Below, one piece after another: positions 34,428 through 34,973 of a stretch of DNA of 34,973 nt; position 1 is the first letter of the stretch, and each line of letters starts with the position of its first letter. Source of the stretch: an uncultured Massilimicrobiota sp. (GTDB lineage Bacteria > Bacillota_I > Bacilli_A > Erysipelotrichales > Coprobacillaceae); the NCBI GenBank assembly GCA_944325245.1, contig CALUZM010000018.1:1-34973 (forward strand). The letters run 5' to 3'. The notes below the pieces were generated by a model. It saw nothing but the letters and a program-made list of their open reading frames with translations. It was not told where the DNA came from and searched no databases. Both the position numbers and the translations under genes were made by a program.

Positions 34428-34829
34428 ATGGAAGAACAATTATCAATTGCACAAACAAGTCAAAAATTTAATATTGCTGCATCAACTTTACGCTATTATG
34501 AAAAAATTGGTTTGATGGATCCTGTTGAGAAAAATGCCAGTGGACATCGTATTTATAAAGAAAAAGATTTTCGTCGCATTAATTTCATCAAAACATTAAG
34601 AGAAGCTGGAGTAACAGTAGAACAAATTAAAACTTATGTTGATTTATTTCATGAAGGTGAACATACCATTCCTCAACGTAAGCAACTTTTAATTGAGCAA
34701 TTGCATTTATTACAAAAACAAGCTGATAATCTATTACATGTTATTGATGATTTAAAAGATATTATTCAAAATTATGAAGATACACTTGTTAAAAGAGAAA
34801 TGGATCAACGAAGAAAAAATCGTACCTAA
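34428..34829 (+). CDS. MerR-family regulator
   Basis: A 133-residue regulator: winged helix-turn-helix at the N-terminus (SIAQTSQKFNIAASTLRYYEKIGLMDP, then GHRIYKEKDFRRI, RNA-polymerase-distorting type) and a long dimerisation helix (about 80-125, QRKQLLIEQLHLLQKQADNLLHV). There are no clustered Cys residues, so metal sensing is unlikely and an organic or carbonyl inducer more likely. ATG 34428 has GGAGGA upstream; the longer open frame before it covers the promoter. It is divergent from the SDR gene and should bind the 20-bp palindrome at 34340-34359, activating the SDR gene. Confidence 0.94.
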   Translation: MEEQLSIAQTSQKFNIAASTLRYYEKIGLMDPVEKNASGHRIYKEKDFRRINFIKTLREAGVTVEQIKTYVDLFHEGEHTIPQRKQLLIEQLHLLQKQADNLLHVIDDLKDIIQNYEDTLVKREMDQRRKNRT

Positions 34830-34837
34830 GTACGATT
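34818..34837 (-). terminator. Terminator at the merR 3' end, serving the leftward gene
   Basis: AATCGTAC (34818-34825), CTAA loop, GTACGATT (34830-34837): a perfect 8-bp hairpin around the merR stop codon. The A-run to its left becomes a U-run on the minus strand, so it mainly stops transcription from the right edge. Confidence 0.75.
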
Positions 34838-34890
34838 GAACATAATCACATCATAAAATAATTATAAAGTAATGATGTACCCTTTAATAA

Positions 34891-34973
34891 TCAAGTATGA
34901 ATCAATTTATAGAAATCATTGTAGCTGATGTCTAAAAGGATATTATCATCAATCTTATTCAGTTGTTCTTCAT
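34891..34973 (-). CDS. C-terminal end of an unidentified gene (partial)
   Basis: The minus-strand frame entering at the window edge reads EEQLNKIDDNILLDISYNDF followed by YKLIHT and a TGA at 34891-34893. It is followed at a reasonable distance by a leftward terminator (34818-34837), which supports a real gene end. Only 27 residues are visible and I do not recognise the family. Confidence 0.5.
   Translation of the reverse strand, partial: EEQLNKIDDNILLDISYNDFYKLIHT

Overview
The window is AT-rich, densely coded chromosomal DNA from a low-GC Gram-positive bacterium. Strong AGGAGG-type ribosome binding sites, short TTGACA/TATAAT-type promoters, many intrinsic terminators with T-tails, a type III glutamine synthetase, PTS-linked 6-phospho-beta-glucosidases and a VanZ-like protein fit a gut Bacillota. 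Erysipelotrichales (Coprobacillaceae-like) is my best guess, made by inference only. No rRNA, tRNA or CRISPR array is visible. A probable group II intron end lies at the left edge.

Region 1 (1-12130) is the most interesting. A leftward operon (cellobiose-type PTS IIC, a cytoplasmic gamma-glutamyltransferase-like Ntn hydrolase, a GH4 6-phospho-beta-glucosidase, and anhydro-MurNAc kinase AnmK) faces a rightward operon (EF_0837-type amidohydrolase, DgaE-type PLP enzyme, DgaF-type aldolase, PfkB sugar kinase). A two-gene CHR (chromate-type) transporter and a GntR/HutC regulator follow. The promoters of all these units share one architecture, TTTAC(A/T)-17 bp-TATAAT, with a near-identical element CATTATAATGTTATAATG across spacer and -10. 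Between chr and gntR it becomes a perfect 42-bp palindrome (20-2-20) that encodes a consensus-like promoter in both directions. I read this as one GntR regulon. A possible task is import and breakdown of a beta-glycoside whose aglycone is an N-acylated 2-amino-sugar acid, ending in pyruvate and glyceraldehyde-3-phosphate. The enzymes fit; the substrate is inferred.

Region 2 (12130-16200) is a leftward oxidative half-TCA operon: aconitase, NAD-type isocitrate dehydrogenase, and a FadR/FCD GntR regulator, with a TTGTATACAA operator at its promoter. Region 3 (16200-26120) holds housekeeping and accessory genes: an ABC-F ATPase, a DUF2500-like membrane protein, a GH1 6-phospho-beta-glucosidase, a mannose-6-phosphate isomerase with a large extra N-terminal domain, VanZ, GNAT, GlnN, and divergent from glnN an OmpR-type regulator whose receiver has lost its phosphorylation residues.

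Region 4 (26120-28820) has a flavin reductase-like protein and two adjacent, overlapping genes (DUF362 protein and DUF318-type permease), each broken by a single in-frame stop. Region 5 (28820-33460) is a second beta-glucoside block: carboxymuconolactone-decarboxylase-like protein, RpiR regulator, GH1 enzyme and MFS transporter. Region 6 (33460-end) is an SDR oxidoreductase divergent from a MerR regulator, with a textbook MerR-type 19-bp-spacer promoter, then the C-terminal end of a leftward gene that runs off the window.
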